The translations under genes were made by a program, and so were the position numbers. Under the pieces are notes generated by a model, which was not told the origin of the DNA, searched no databases, and saw nothing but the letters and a program-made list of their open reading frames with translations. Of a stretch of 64,000 nt of DNA, positions 55,126-63,472 are shown in pieces. The DNA lies in assembly GCF_000758705.1 (NCBI RefSeq), contig NZ_CP009287.1, positions 5,704,001 through 5,768,000 on the forward strand, read 5' to 3'. Position 1 is the first letter of the stretch; each line of letters begins with the position of its first letter. Source of the stretch: Paenibacillus graminis. Lineage in GTDB: Bacteria; Bacillota; Bacilli; Paenibacillales; Paenibacillaceae.

Positions 55126-56466
55126 TTATTCAGCGCTTGCTTCTTCTTGGGCAGCTTCTTCCGTTGCAGCTGGAGCTTCAACTTCTACACTGTTCTCCAC
55201 GAGGAAATCAATGGTCTTGCGCAGCGAAATTTCATCGTTCAAGCTGCTCAGGGAACCGTTGGCTGCCAGAATACTGCGGATTTCTTCAGGAGAACGTTTG
55301 AAGGATTCAGCCATAGAAGCGAGTTCTGCAGTCACTTCATCTTCAGAAACCTCAATGTTCTCAGCCTTCGCAATAACTTCCAGAACCAGATTGTTGCGGA
55401 CGCGTTTTTCAGCATCGCCCTTCATCTGAAGCTCCAGGTCTTCACGGGTCTGGCCGGAGAAGCTCAGGAACATATCCATGTTCATGCCCTGCTGGCGCAG
55501 ACGGTTGTCGAAATCGCGAACCATGTTAGCTACTTCACTTGCGATCATGGCATCAGGAATTTCAACTTCGGCATTAGCTGCTGCTGCGTCAACTGCCGCA
55601 GTTTCACGAGCGCCTTTGAGTTCTTCCTGCTTGCGGGATTCGAGCTGTGCTTTTAGATCTGCTTTGTATTCTTCAAGCGTATCGAATTCACTTACATCCT
55701 TCGCGAATTCGTCGTCCAGCTCAGGAAGCTGCTTGCGTTTGATTTCGTGTACTTTTACTTTGAATACTGCCGCTTTACCGGCAAGGTTCTCAGCATGGTA
55801 AGCCTCTGGGAAAGTAACTTCAACATCCTTGAAGTCTCCAGTAGACATGCCAACTACTTGTTCTTCAAAGCCTGGAATGAAGGAATTGCTTCCCAGCTCC
55901 AGGGAGTGGCGTTCTGCCTGGCCGCCTTCGAATTGCACACCATCCACAGATCCGTCAAAGTCAATCACAGCGATGTCGCCGTTAGCAGCGGGCTCGTCTT
56001 CAACCACAACAAGCTCAGCATGACGCTCCTGAAGACGCTTCAATTCAGCGTTCAGCTCATCTTCCGAAACTTCAGCCTTCTGGACTGGAATTTCCAGGCC
56101 TTTGTACTGGCCCAGTGTCACTTCAGGCTTAACAGTAACCTTAGCTTTGAAGATGAACGGCTGGCCTTTGGCAAATTGTTCGATATCCACTTCAGGACGG
56201 TCTACAGGGAAGATGTCGGTTTCTTCAACCGCTTCACCGTAAGCTTCTGGAAGAAGAATGTCGATAGCATCCTGGTACAGGCTTTCCACACCGAAACGGG
56301 ATTCAAAAATCGGCCGTGGCACTTTGCCTTTGCGGAAACCAGGCACATTGGCTTTCTTAACTACTTTATTAAAAGCTTTGTCGAGCGCTGCAGCTACGCG
56401 TTCTGCTTCTACTTCGACTTCAAGAACTCCAAGGTTCTTCTCTATTTTTTCCCAGGTTGCTTTCAT
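55126..56466 (-). CDS. tig: Trigger factor, ribosome-associated chaperone/prolyl isomerase
   Basis: The 446-residue protein has the N-terminal ribosome-binding loop (GFRKGKVPRPIFESRFG), a central FKBP-like isomerase domain (about residues 160-245, with VIDFDGSVDGVQFEGGQAE), and the long helical C-terminal arms, ending in an acidic tail. It meets nascent chains at the ribosome exit. Its own terminator follows before clpP, and it lies downstream of a TPR-like gene as in Bacillus. Confidence 0.96.
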   Translation of the reverse strand: MKATWEKIEKNLGVLEVEVEAERVAAALDKAFNKVVKKANVPGFRKGKVPRPIFESRFGVESLYQDAIDILLPEAYGEAVEETDIFPVDRPEVDIEQFAKGQPFIFKAKVTVKPEVTLGQYKGLEIPVQKAEVSEDELNAELKRLQERHAELVVVEDEPAANGDIAVIDFDGSVDGVQFEGGQAERHSLELGSNSFIPGFEEQVVGMSTGDFKDVEVTFPEAYHAENLAGKAAVFKVKVHEIKRKQLPELDDEFAKDVSEFDTLEEYKADLKAQLESRKQEELKGARETAAVDAAAANAEVEIPDAMIASEVANMVRDFDNRLRQQGMNMDMFLSFSGQTREDLELQMKGDAEKRVRNNLVLEVIAKAENIEVSEDEVTAELASMAESFKRSPEEIRSILAANGSLSSLNDEISLRKTIDFLVENSVEVEAPAATEEAAQEEASAE

Positions 56467-56564
56467 ATTATACTTTTCCCTCCAAAAATAGGTTACATGT
56501 TTTCTTTAAAAAGATTCACGCAATTCACGCACAGAATAACCATTATATTATATACAACATTACT

Positions 56565-57527
56565 TTATTTATCAAGTAGAGAACTCTTTACAAATCCTTT
56601 GAGAGAGCGGTAAGCCCCCTCAAATTGAAAGCGCATGCTGCCTGTGATTCCGTACATGGCCCGCGTTTCCTCTTCCTGCCGCTTTCCGCTCAGACTCTCG
56701 GACACCATCTGGTGCAGCGCGCCGGCCCAGATATCCAGCTGCGCATCCTCTCCCTCCAGAAGCTTGCGGTACTCCGCTGAGCCATAGACCGACATCATGA
56801 ACTGCCCCCACAGCTCCTGGGCAAAATAATACAGCGTCGGCTCATGCACTTCCGCCTGTTCGGCCACCCGTTCCAGCACCTGGCCCACCTGCGGCGGAAA
56901 CTCTTCATTCGTCAGCGGCACCGTTTCAATATCAACATATGCGACTTCCCCTCCGCGCATCAGCCCGATGGTACCCTGTGCTCCCCGGCGGCGGAGTGTC
57001 TGCAGCGTGCGGAACTGCAAAAGCGGATGAACCGCTGCCCCTGCCCGCTCCAGCCAGCCTACAAGCGCCTCGTCAACTTGTGCGCCTTCCAGGTAAGACA
57101 ACTGCTCAAGCGCAAGTATCGTCGCCTCTGATAAAGGCTCGTTCATGACCTTCTTCAACAGCTTGTCGGGATAATCCGCATCCTCTTCAAGCTTCGATTT
57201 GGCCAGAATCCGGGCCATGTCTTCTTCCTTCAGGTCCTGCTCACTCCCGGAGGGTTCCCTGTCTCCCTCCCCGTCTCGGGATGCATAGGGGAAGGCAGCC
57301 TCCAGCCAATCCAGCAGCGACTGCCATTCCTGATAGTGCCGCTCGTCCTGGCCCTGGCATTGCAGCAAAAACCGCAGCAGTTCCATTGCTTCCCCGTAAC
57401 GTTCACTCTCCAGCATTACCGTTAACTGGATCTGGTAATAATCCAGCGTCTTCGGAAACAGCACGATATTCTCTTTGGCGGGGGAATTCGAATGATTAAT
57501 GAGGGCACCTCCTTTTCTCCGATCCAT
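56565..57527 (-). CDS. ysoA: YsoA-like hypothetical protein upstream of tig
   Basis: The roughly 320-residue soluble protein has helical, TPR-like N-terminal sequence (YYQIQLTVMLESERYGEAMELLRFLL) and an acidic linker. Position before tig and size fit YsoA of B. subtilis. No catalytic motif is visible. The start is uncertain: ATG at 57527 has no good site, while AAGGAGGTG at 57507-57515 on the minus strand would fit an unusual ATT start at 57500. Function unknown. Confidence 0.75.
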   Translation of the reverse strand: MDRRKGGALINHSNSPAKENIVLFPKTLDYYQIQLTVMLESERYGEAMELLRFLLQCQGQDERHYQEWQSLLDWLEAAFPYASRDGEGDREPSGSEQDLKEEDMARILAKSKLEEDADYPDKLLKKVMNEPLSEATILALEQLSYLEGAQVDEALVGWLERAGAAVHPLLQFRTLQTLRRRGAQGTIGLMRGGEVAYVDIETVPLTNEEFPPQVGQVLERVAEQAEVHEPTLYYFAQELWGQFMMSVYGSAEYRKLLEGEDAQLDIWAGALHQMVSESLSGKRQEEETRAMYGITGSMRFQFEGAYRSLKGFVKSSLLDK

Positions 57528-57639
57528 GATCAATTGTAGATTATAGCATATCCCGCTGCTGTTTCAAAAAAACAGGTTGAAAAAGTTATCTACATATGAT
57601 AACATAATTTTTGCTTGCTTTTCAGTATGCTCCTCTTAT

Positions 57640-57713
57640 GTCCCGGTAGCTCAGCTGGATAGAGCATGCGCCTTCTAAGCGCACGGTCGGGGGTTCGAAT
57701 CCCTTCCGGGACG
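57640..57713 (+). tRNA. tRNA-Arg (anticodon TCT)
   Basis: Acceptor GTCCCGG (57640-57646) pairs with CCGGGAC (57706-57712). The D arm GCTCAGCTGGATAGAGC, the anticodon stem-loop TGCGC-CTTCTAA-GCGCA and the T arm GGGGG-TTCGAAT-CCCTT are all present. The anticodon TCT reads AGA. CCA is not encoded. Downstream, tandem units repeat the last 15 bases of this gene. Confidence 0.97.
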
Positions 57714-58063
57714 TCATCGAACAGCCTCCCTTCGGGAGGCTGTTCGTGCGTCCTGGGGATGAGAACCCTGTGCCGGGTTCGTTGGAGCATCCGCTTCGGG
57801 AGCATCCGCTTCGCAATCAGCCCCCTAGGGCTGTATCCCTTCCGGGACGTCATCGAACAGCCTCCCTTCGGGAGGCTGTTCGTGCGTCCTGGGGATGAGA
57901 ACCCGGTGCCGGGTTCGTTGGAGCATCCGCTTCGGGAGCATCCGCTTCGCAATCAGCCCTCTAGGGCTGTATCCCTTCCGGGACGTCATCGAACAGCCTC
58001 CCTTCGGGGAGGCTGTTCGTGCGTCCGGGGGATGAGAATCCGGTGCCGGGTTCGTTGGAGCAC
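57699..58063. repeat. Tandem 136-bp repeat copying the 3' end of tRNA-Arg
   Basis: Copies begin at 57699, 57835 and 57971 (period exactly 136 bp); two are full and the third runs to about 58063. Each starts with ATCCCTTCCGGGACG, the last 15 bases of the tRNA, then TCATCGAACAGCC and the GGAGGC-type hairpin GAACAGCCTCCCTTCGGGA. A doubled GCATCCGCTTCG word is also present. The third copy has a few substitutions. Confidence 0.92.
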
Positions 58064-58082
58064 GGTTCAGCTTATACAGCAG

Positions 58083-58119
58083 AAACGGGCGCCTTCCTTA
58101 TGCAGGATGGCACCCGTTT
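58083..58119. terminator. Hairpin at the end of the pst genes
   Basis: AAACGGGCGCC (58083-58093) pairs with GGCACCCGTTT (58109-58119), one mismatch, with inner TCCT/AGGA pairing. The T-run is weak on both strands. Confidence 0.5.
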
Positions 58120-58156
58120 GAACGAAAATAAAAAGAAGATAGAATAAAACATTCTC

Positions 58157-59032
58157 TCAGCGTCCCCGGCGGCGTCCGAGCCATAGCGGGAAGCGGAAAA
58201 TGAAATTGATCAGCAGCACCACAAACACCAGCACAGCCGCAGACTTGTCGGCAATCTGCCGCGCATCCTCGACGATGGCCTCAGACTGCACATACCACAG
58301 ATGTACTGCCAGCGTCTCGCCCGGCGAGAACAGATTGAAATCCCACATCTCGCCGGAGGTGCTGAGGCCCGCCGTCAGAATAATAACAGCCGACTCGCCG
58401 AAGGCTCGTCCGGCCACGAGACAGACACCGGTCACGATAGCCGGCATGGCTACCGGCAGCACTACCTTTCGGATGACATGGAACTTAGTCATCCCGAGCG
58501 CATAGCCGGCTTCACGGATCTCTCCGGGAACGGCGCGTACCGCTTCTTCCGTGACCCGGGCCAGCATCGGCAGATTGAGCAGCGCCAGACTGACTCCCCC
58601 GCCGAGAATGGTCAGTCCCACGTTGAAATATTCGGCGAAGATGGCGAGGCCAAGCAGACCGAATACAATGGAAGGAACCGAGGACAACGACTCTACGCAG
58701 ATGCGCAGCGCGCCGGTAAACCGGTTGTCCGGTGCATATTCCGCCATATAAATTCCGGCACCGATACCGATTGGAATCGAAATCAGCAGCGAGATGAACA
58801 GAATATAGAAGGAGTTGAACAGCACCGGGCCAATGCCGCCTCCGGCATCAATTTCTTCCGGCTGCTTAATCAGGAAGTCCGGTCTCAGCGAAGGCAGGCC
58901 TTTGCTCAGAATGGTGAAGAGCAGCCAGAAAATCAGCAGCATCACCAAAGCACCCAGTGTATAGAAGGCGATGGTTGCTATCTTGTTGTTACGCTGTGAA
59001 CGGGCCGTATGGCGGGTACGGGTGAAATTCAT
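58157..59032 (-). CDS. pstA: Phosphate ABC transporter permease PstA
   Basis: The 291-residue permease has six membrane segments and the EAVRAVPGEIREAGYALGMTKF stretch, which is the EAA loop that contacts the ATPase. It overlaps pstC by 4 nt. The ATPase gene pstB and phoU are not found downstream; instead a hairpin and a tRNA follow. PstB must be supplied from elsewhere. Confidence 0.95.
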   Translation of the reverse strand: MNFTRTRHTARSQRNNKIATIAFYTLGALVMLLIFWLLFTILSKGLPSLRPDFLIKQPEEIDAGGGIGPVLFNSFYILFISLLISIPIGIGAGIYMAEYAPDNRFTGALRICVESLSSVPSIVFGLLGLAIFAEYFNVGLTILGGGVSLALLNLPMLARVTEEAVRAVPGEIREAGYALGMTKFHVIRKVVLPVAMPAIVTGVCLVAGRAFGESAVIILTAGLSTSGEMWDFNLFSPGETLAVHLWYVQSEAIVEDARQIADKSAAVLVFVVLLINFIFRFPLWLGRRRGR

Positions 59033-59979
59033 GCCGCATCCCTCCTGTTCCGGCCTAATATGCGGATAATGAGGATCAGCACAAACGAAATTAACAACAG
59101 CAGGAAGGCCATCATATGCAGCGCATAGTTCCAGGTGGAGTCAAATTCCACATTGGAGATTTGCATTACGATGTTGCTGGTCAGCACCGAAGACGGTGTG
59201 AAGAGTGTCTTGGCCAGCTGCGGTGTGTTGCCGATCACCATAACCACGGCCATCGTCTCACCGACGGCACGGGTCATGCCCAGAATGACTGCGGAGATAA
59301 TGCCTCTGCTGGCCGCAGGCAGAACAACACGCATAATAACCTGCAGGCGGGTGGAGCCGAGGGCATAGGCTGCATCGCGGTATTTGCGCGGAACGGCAAC
59401 AATGGCATCATCGCTGATCCGGCAAATGGTCGGCAGCACCATCAAGGCGAGCACAAGCGCAGCGGCAAGCAGGCCATCCCCCAGTCCCTCGCCGCTGACT
59501 CTGCGCAGAAAAGGCAATAACACGGTCAGCCCCAGATAACCGTAGACAATGGAAGGAATGCCGACCAGCAGATCGAGTACCGGACGGATAAAGCTCTTGA
59601 TCCATGCCGGGGCGATCTCCGCACAAAGTACAGCCATTCCCACCGAGACAGGTACTGCGATGAGCAGTGTCAAGGCAGTCAGTGATAATGTATTTACAAT
59701 AAAGGCAGCGGCGCCAAAGGCTTCCTCTTCCGGGCTCCAGTTGAAGGAGAAGAAGAAATCCAGCGGCGAGATGTTATTAAATAGAAGCAGCGCCGTTTTG
59801 CCGATGAATACAATGACAAGTCCAAGCACCAGACAAAGTGCAAGGATGCTGAACAGAAAATAATAACGAAACATAGTGTTGCTGAATAAGTGCCTGTTGT
59901 GGCGTTTGGCGCTTATGCCGCCTTCTGCAAGGCTGCTCTTCTGTGCCCGCGATGCCAGGTTCTGGACCGGTGCCCCCAT
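59029..59979 (-). CDS. pstC: Phosphate ABC transporter permease PstC
   Basis: ATG at 59979 has GGAGGG 5 nt upstream and gives 316 residues; a longer frame starts at 60042 without a site. Six membrane segments and the EAA loop (AIVAVPRKYRDAAYALGSTRLQ) are present. It forms the channel with PstA for phosphate uptake. It is 91 nt after pstS. Confidence 0.94.
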   Translation of the reverse strand: MGAPVQNLASRAQKSSLAEGGISAKRHNRHLFSNTMFRYYFLFSILALCLVLGLVIVFIGKTALLLFNNISPLDFFFSFNWSPEEEAFGAAAFIVNTLSLTALTLLIAVPVSVGMAVLCAEIAPAWIKSFIRPVLDLLVGIPSIVYGYLGLTVLLPFLRRVSGEGLGDGLLAAALVLALMVLPTICRISDDAIVAVPRKYRDAAYALGSTRLQVIMRVVLPAASRGIISAVILGMTRAVGETMAVVMVIGNTPQLAKTLFTPSSVLTSNIVMQISNVEFDSTWNYALHMMAFLLLLISFVLILIIRILGRNRRDAA

Positions 59980-60070
59980 ACTTTCCCTCCTGTAAGCGGC
60001 CACCCCCGCATGATATCGGAGCTGGCCGCTGTTACCGTTCAATATGTTTATGACTCCCAGAGACTTACAC

Positions 60071-60934
60071 TTAGCCCTTCATTGCAGCAATCGGAATGAA
60101 TTTAAGCTTCTTCAAGGAACCATTCTGGAACTTTTTGCTCTGCACATAATCAATGAATTCCTTGGTTGCGCCAGTCGGCTGGCCTTTGGTCATGTAGTAG
60201 CCGTAAGCCCAAATCTTGTACGAACCGTTGATGACGTTATCTGTAGTTGCTGCCACACCGTTGAATTTTACAGCTTTGATGTCGCTGCCGCTTACATAGA
60301 CAAGGTCAATGTAGCCGATCGCGTTAGGGGTTGTAGCAACGGCTGTTTTCATGTCACCGCTTGAGCCGGTTTCCTTGTAATTCTTCTCTTTCTTCACGAT
60401 ATCTCCGCCAGCCAGGGCCTTGGCCTGGTAGTTGACACGGGTACCGGAACCGAAGGCGCGGGTAACCACTACAATGTTGGCATCCGATCCGCCGACTTCT
60501 TTCCAGTTGGTGATTTTACCGGAGTAAATACCTTGCAGCTGCTCCGTGGTCAGGTTGTCTACACCTACATTTTTGTTGACGATGGTCGCAAAAGGAATAA
60601 CGGCTACCTTGTTGGCCACCTGCCCGTCAAAGGCTTTGAAGCCGGGAACATCAATGCTGGCATCCCAGTCGCATGCGCCGATGTCGGCAATGCCCTTCTT
60701 CACGGCTTGCGGTCCGGTTACAGAGCCTTTACCGGAAGCCGCGATTTTGACTTTCGGGTGAAGCTTCTGGAATTCCTTGGCGGCCTGCAGGGTCAGCGGA
60801 AGCAGTGCAGTCGATCCGTTAACGGTAATTTTACCTTTTAGAGAGTCGGCTGCGGCCGCGATTCCGGCAAAAGATGCGGTTACCGCGATGACAGCGGTCA
60901 ATGCTGAAACTGTTAATTTTTTGAAAACCTTCAT
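60071..60934 (-). CDS. pstS: Phosphate-binding protein PstS
   Basis: The 287-residue protein has a signal peptide (AVIAVTASFAGIAAAADS); no lipobox is seen. Then come NGSTALLPLTLQAAKEF, SGKGSVTGPQAVKKG, CDWDAS and RAFGSGTRVNYQ, which form the phosphate-binding cleft. It delivers phosphate to PstCA. It follows the propeller gene by 51 nt, and both could be transcribed from a Pho-type promoter upstream of that gene. Confidence 0.93.
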   Translation of the reverse strand: MKVFKKLTVSALTAVIAVTASFAGIAAAADSLKGKITVNGSTALLPLTLQAAKEFQKLHPKVKIAASGKGSVTGPQAVKKGIADIGACDWDASIDVPGFKAFDGQVANKVAVIPFATIVNKNVGVDNLTTEQLQGIYSGKITNWKEVGGSDANIVVVTRAFGSGTRVNYQAKALAGGDIVKKEKNYKETGSSGDMKTAVATTPNAIGYIDLVYVSGSDIKAVKFNGVAATTDNVINGSYKIWAYGYYMTKGQPTGATKEFIDYVQSKKFQNGSLKKLKFIPIAAMKG

Positions 60935-60985
60935 GAATAATTTCTCCTCTCGGCGGTTGCGCCGTTATATTATGTGGGTGTTGCT

Positions 60986-62413
60986 TCAGTCGGTTGATTT
61001 GGAGAGCTGGAGGGCTTTGCCGTTCTGGATTGCAAGCACCTTGCCGTCGCTGATAACTGCGAGCTTGCTGCCGTCTTTCGATACCGCTGCTTCCGAAACA
61101 TCTTCGGTGGTATGGAACAGCACGGTTTTGCCGCCGCTGCCGTCGATGGAATAGACAGATGTGCTGCCGTCGGCCGCGATACCCGAAACGATCAAGCCTG
61201 AGGCTACGCCAGCAGCCCATGTAGCTTCAACATCAAGTGCGATGTTGCTGATGGTGCCGTCAGTCCCGATGGATTTCAGCGTATTGGCTGCATTGCCGTC
61301 CGGATCAGCACTCAGGTACACCACGCTGCCATTTGCCAGAATTTCCGGATACAGCTTGTTGTCCAGGGCTGTGGTCAGGGCTGCAGGCTTCGCATCTTTG
61401 GTAACAAGATCCAGCTTATAGATCTGCTCTCCGGCTTTGCTGAAGTCTACGGTAAGCGAATCTTCGGTGCTGTCGGCATCATTTTTAGCCACGCCCGTTA
61501 CATTCACAATGTAGACTGCACTTTTGGCATCGGAAGACAGGCGCAGTTCCGATTTGTTCTCTACTTTGTCTTCAAGCACAGCTTTGACGGCTCCGGTTTC
61601 TACAGAGATCTGAGCAATCTTCTCCTGCTTGTCCCCCTGGATGAAGTAGATCGTCTTGCCGTCCGCCGACCAGACCAGATCCGTTTTTACGCTGGTGTCT
61701 GTACCGAGGGAGGAGATGGCTCCACTGGCGAGATTGATCAGCTTGAGCTGGCCTGTCTCATCAGTGAACGCGCCCCATTTCTGATCGGCAGAAACCGCGA
61801 AATCCGATGCGCTGCTATTGGAAGAGAAAACTTCATAATCGCCAGGGTAAGCGTTGAATTTGATGAGCTGGGCGGTTTCGGAATCGCTTTTGTTCGCAAT
61901 GATGCTTCCGTCTGCATTCCAATGAAGGGTATCGAACTGGCCTTCCGGACGGGCAAAGCTCAGAATGGTCTGGTCTTCAGCCTGGAGTTCCCCGCCAAGG
62001 GCAGTAACCAGCTTAGTCAGCTCTACGTAGGCCTTGCCCTTATAAATTACAGGAGCAACGGTGAATTGCTGAGCCGCACCATCCACTTGATATCCTTTCG
62101 CCCCTGTCTTAATGAGTACATTATGTAGTCCTTTGCTGTCGTTCAGTTCAAAACCGCTGCTGCTTATGATCAGCTTGGCTCCAAGCTCACCGGCCACCTG
62201 ATTTAGCGAATACAGCTTGTACCCGCCGCTGTTAATGGTACTGAGTGCAACCGGCGTTCCGTTTACAGACCAGGTAGTGCTGCTTTCCTTGACTGCTGCG
62301 GTATTTACGGCAGCGGCATTAGCGCTGCTGCTTGTTGCCGCAATGCTTCCCGCTCCTCCTGCAACGAGAATTGCCGAGGCCAAAGCCGCGCTGAACCATT
62401 TACTGTTTCTCAA
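60986..62413 (-). CDS. Secreted stalk/beta-propeller protein linked to pstS
   Basis: The 475-residue protein has a TTG start (AGGGTGA upstream) and a signal peptide (about 35 residues). A stalk-like N-terminal domain (residues 45-155: VNGTPVALSTINSGGYKLYSL, KGKAYVELTKLVTALGG) follows. A TolB/WD-like propeller then comes with repeats such as WNADGSIIA, VSADQKWGAFT, WSADGKTIYFI and LSSDAKSAVYI. No enzyme motif is seen. Its place in front of pstS, with a candidate Pho box, hints at a role in phosphate starvation. Confidence 0.7.
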   Translation of the reverse strand: MRNSKWFSAALASAILVAGGAGSIAATSSSANAAAVNTAAVKESSTTWSVNGTPVALSTINSGGYKLYSLNQVAGELGAKLIISSSGFELNDSKGLHNVLIKTGAKGYQVDGAAQQFTVAPVIYKGKAYVELTKLVTALGGELQAEDQTILSFARPEGQFDTLHWNADGSIIANKSDSETAQLIKFNAYPGDYEVFSSNSSASDFAVSADQKWGAFTDETGQLKLINLASGAISSLGTDTSVKTDLVWSADGKTIYFIQGDKQEKIAQISVETGAVKAVLEDKVENKSELRLSSDAKSAVYIVNVTGVAKNDADSTEDSLTVDFSKAGEQIYKLDLVTKDAKPAALTTALDNKLYPEILANGSVVYLSADPDGNAANTLKSIGTDGTISNIALDVEATWAAGVASGLIVSGIAADGSTSVYSIDGSGGKTVLFHTTEDVSEAAVSKDGSKLAVISDGKVLAIQNGKALQLSKSTD

Positions 62414-62475
62414 TTAGACTCACCCTTTTCCTATAGGTAACTGCTAATGCTATTTTCATCTACAAGTATCAATTC

Positions 62476-62505
62476 TGTTCGAGAGGAATGTTAGGGAAAT
62501 ATTAA
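62476..62505 (-). promoter_or_regulatory. Possible PhoP box
   Basis: On the minus strand TTAATA (62505-62500), CTAACA (62494-62489) and CGAACA (62481-62476) form TTAACA-like direct repeats with 11- and 13-nt spacing, about 65 nt upstream of the propeller gene. The match is partial. Confidence 0.4.
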
Positions 62506-62544
62506 CTGATGATGAATGGCGGGCAACCTGTAAATCCATATCAT

Positions 62545-62580
62545 TAAAAAAGACCGCCCCTGAAATATCAGAGTCGGCCT
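62545..62580 (-). terminator. Terminator of the lipoprotein gene
   Basis: GACCGCCCCTGA pairs with the region TCAGAGTCGGCC with mismatches, and on the minus strand TTTTTTAAT follows. Confidence 0.75.
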
Positions 62581-62636
62581 AAAGGTAAAATGTAGATGAA
62601 GTGAGGACTAGAAATGTAGAAAACAGCGGCGGAATG

Positions 62637-63080
62637 TTAATTCTCAACCCATGTAACGATAATTTCAGCATTGTCCGGATTTGAATCCGAACGGGTGCCA
62701 ATAATGGAATAGGAATAGGCGTTTGGAACTTTGCCGTTAATAATCATGTTATTCCTGTCCACAATCTGCGTCCCGCGTTTCAGGGCCTTGTCATTTACAT
62801 ACTTCTGATAGGCGCTGCCGAGTTCATCCATGCTCTCCGGCGTTTCATAGACCAGCATGGAGGATTTCTTTCCGTCCACCGCCTCTCCTTCCGTAAATGT
62901 AATTCCCGCACCGGCTGGAATCGGCAGATCCCCGGGAAGATATTGCGGCTTGTCCACGCTCTCTTCTGCCAAAGTGCGGAAATGCCCACCGCCCGCTTCA
63001 CCTCCGGGATTGCCGCATGCACTAAGCCCAACGGCTGCCACAAGCACCAGCAGGGAGAGCGCAACCTTCTTGTCGGCCAT
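62637..63080 (-). CDS. Lipoprotein of unknown function
   Basis: The 147-residue protein starts MADKKVALSLLVLVAAVGLSACGN, a signal with the lipobox LSAC, so it is a membrane-anchored lipoprotein. The mature part (PQYLPGDLPIPAGAGITFTE, ending AEIIVTWVEN) does not match a family I know. It is 223 bp upstream of the propeller/pst genes with its own terminator. Confidence 0.75.
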   Translation of the reverse strand: MADKKVALSLLVLVAAVGLSACGNPGGEAGGGHFRTLAEESVDKPQYLPGDLPIPAGAGITFTEGEAVDGKKSSMLVYETPESMDELGSAYQKYVNDKALKRGTQIVDRNNMIINGKVPNAYSYSIIGTRSDSNPDNAEIIVTWVEN

Positions 63081-63193
63081 TTTTCTAACTCCTCCTTCAT
63101 GGTCTTTATTACGTCAGAACACTTACTTATACCCATAATTACCCTGCACTTCCACAGATTAAAACACAGTTTGCTAAAATTTTAAAAAAATCT

Positions 63194-63361
63194 TAATTCG
63201 GCTGAATGCGGCCGGATGGGGTGAATAAGCATGAATTAGATGTACAAAATCCCACTAAAACCTCCTGCAGCCTAGATTTAAGCGAATTAGTTTTACTTTT
63301 TTCCACTTAGCTTTAGTTCCTTAGGAACCTCATGGGGTACCCCCGAGCTTTCAAGTTCTTC
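63194..63361 (-). repeat. Dispersed repeat, copy B (partner at 3292-3456)
   Basis: Its reverse complement matches copy A over about 165 bp. See the entry at 3292 for shared blocks. It fills part of the 390-bp gap upstream of the ABC gene. Confidence 0.75.
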
Positions 63362-63424
63362 AATTCAACTCAGATAGCAGTCATTACAGAAAAAGCGATT
63401 TACATCTGCAAGGAATTGATCTAA

Positions 63425-63448
63425 TATAATGAGTGAGTACTCACTCAT
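63425..63448 (+). promoter_or_regulatory. Promoter with perfect palindromic operator
   Basis: A TATAAT -10 (63425-63430) is followed by the perfect palindrome ATGAGTGAGTACTCACTCAT (63429-63448), which overlaps its last two bases. The -35 is weak. The operator resembles those of TetR-type regulators and sits 24 nt before the ABC gene start. Confidence 0.75.
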
Positions 63449-63472
63449 AAATATGGAATCGAGGAGATTGAC

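Noticed and set aside
57590..57952. Minus-strand frame with a repeated 17-37 residue pattern
   Set aside because: It is created by the 136-bp tandem repeat and crosses the tRNA gene, so it is not coding.
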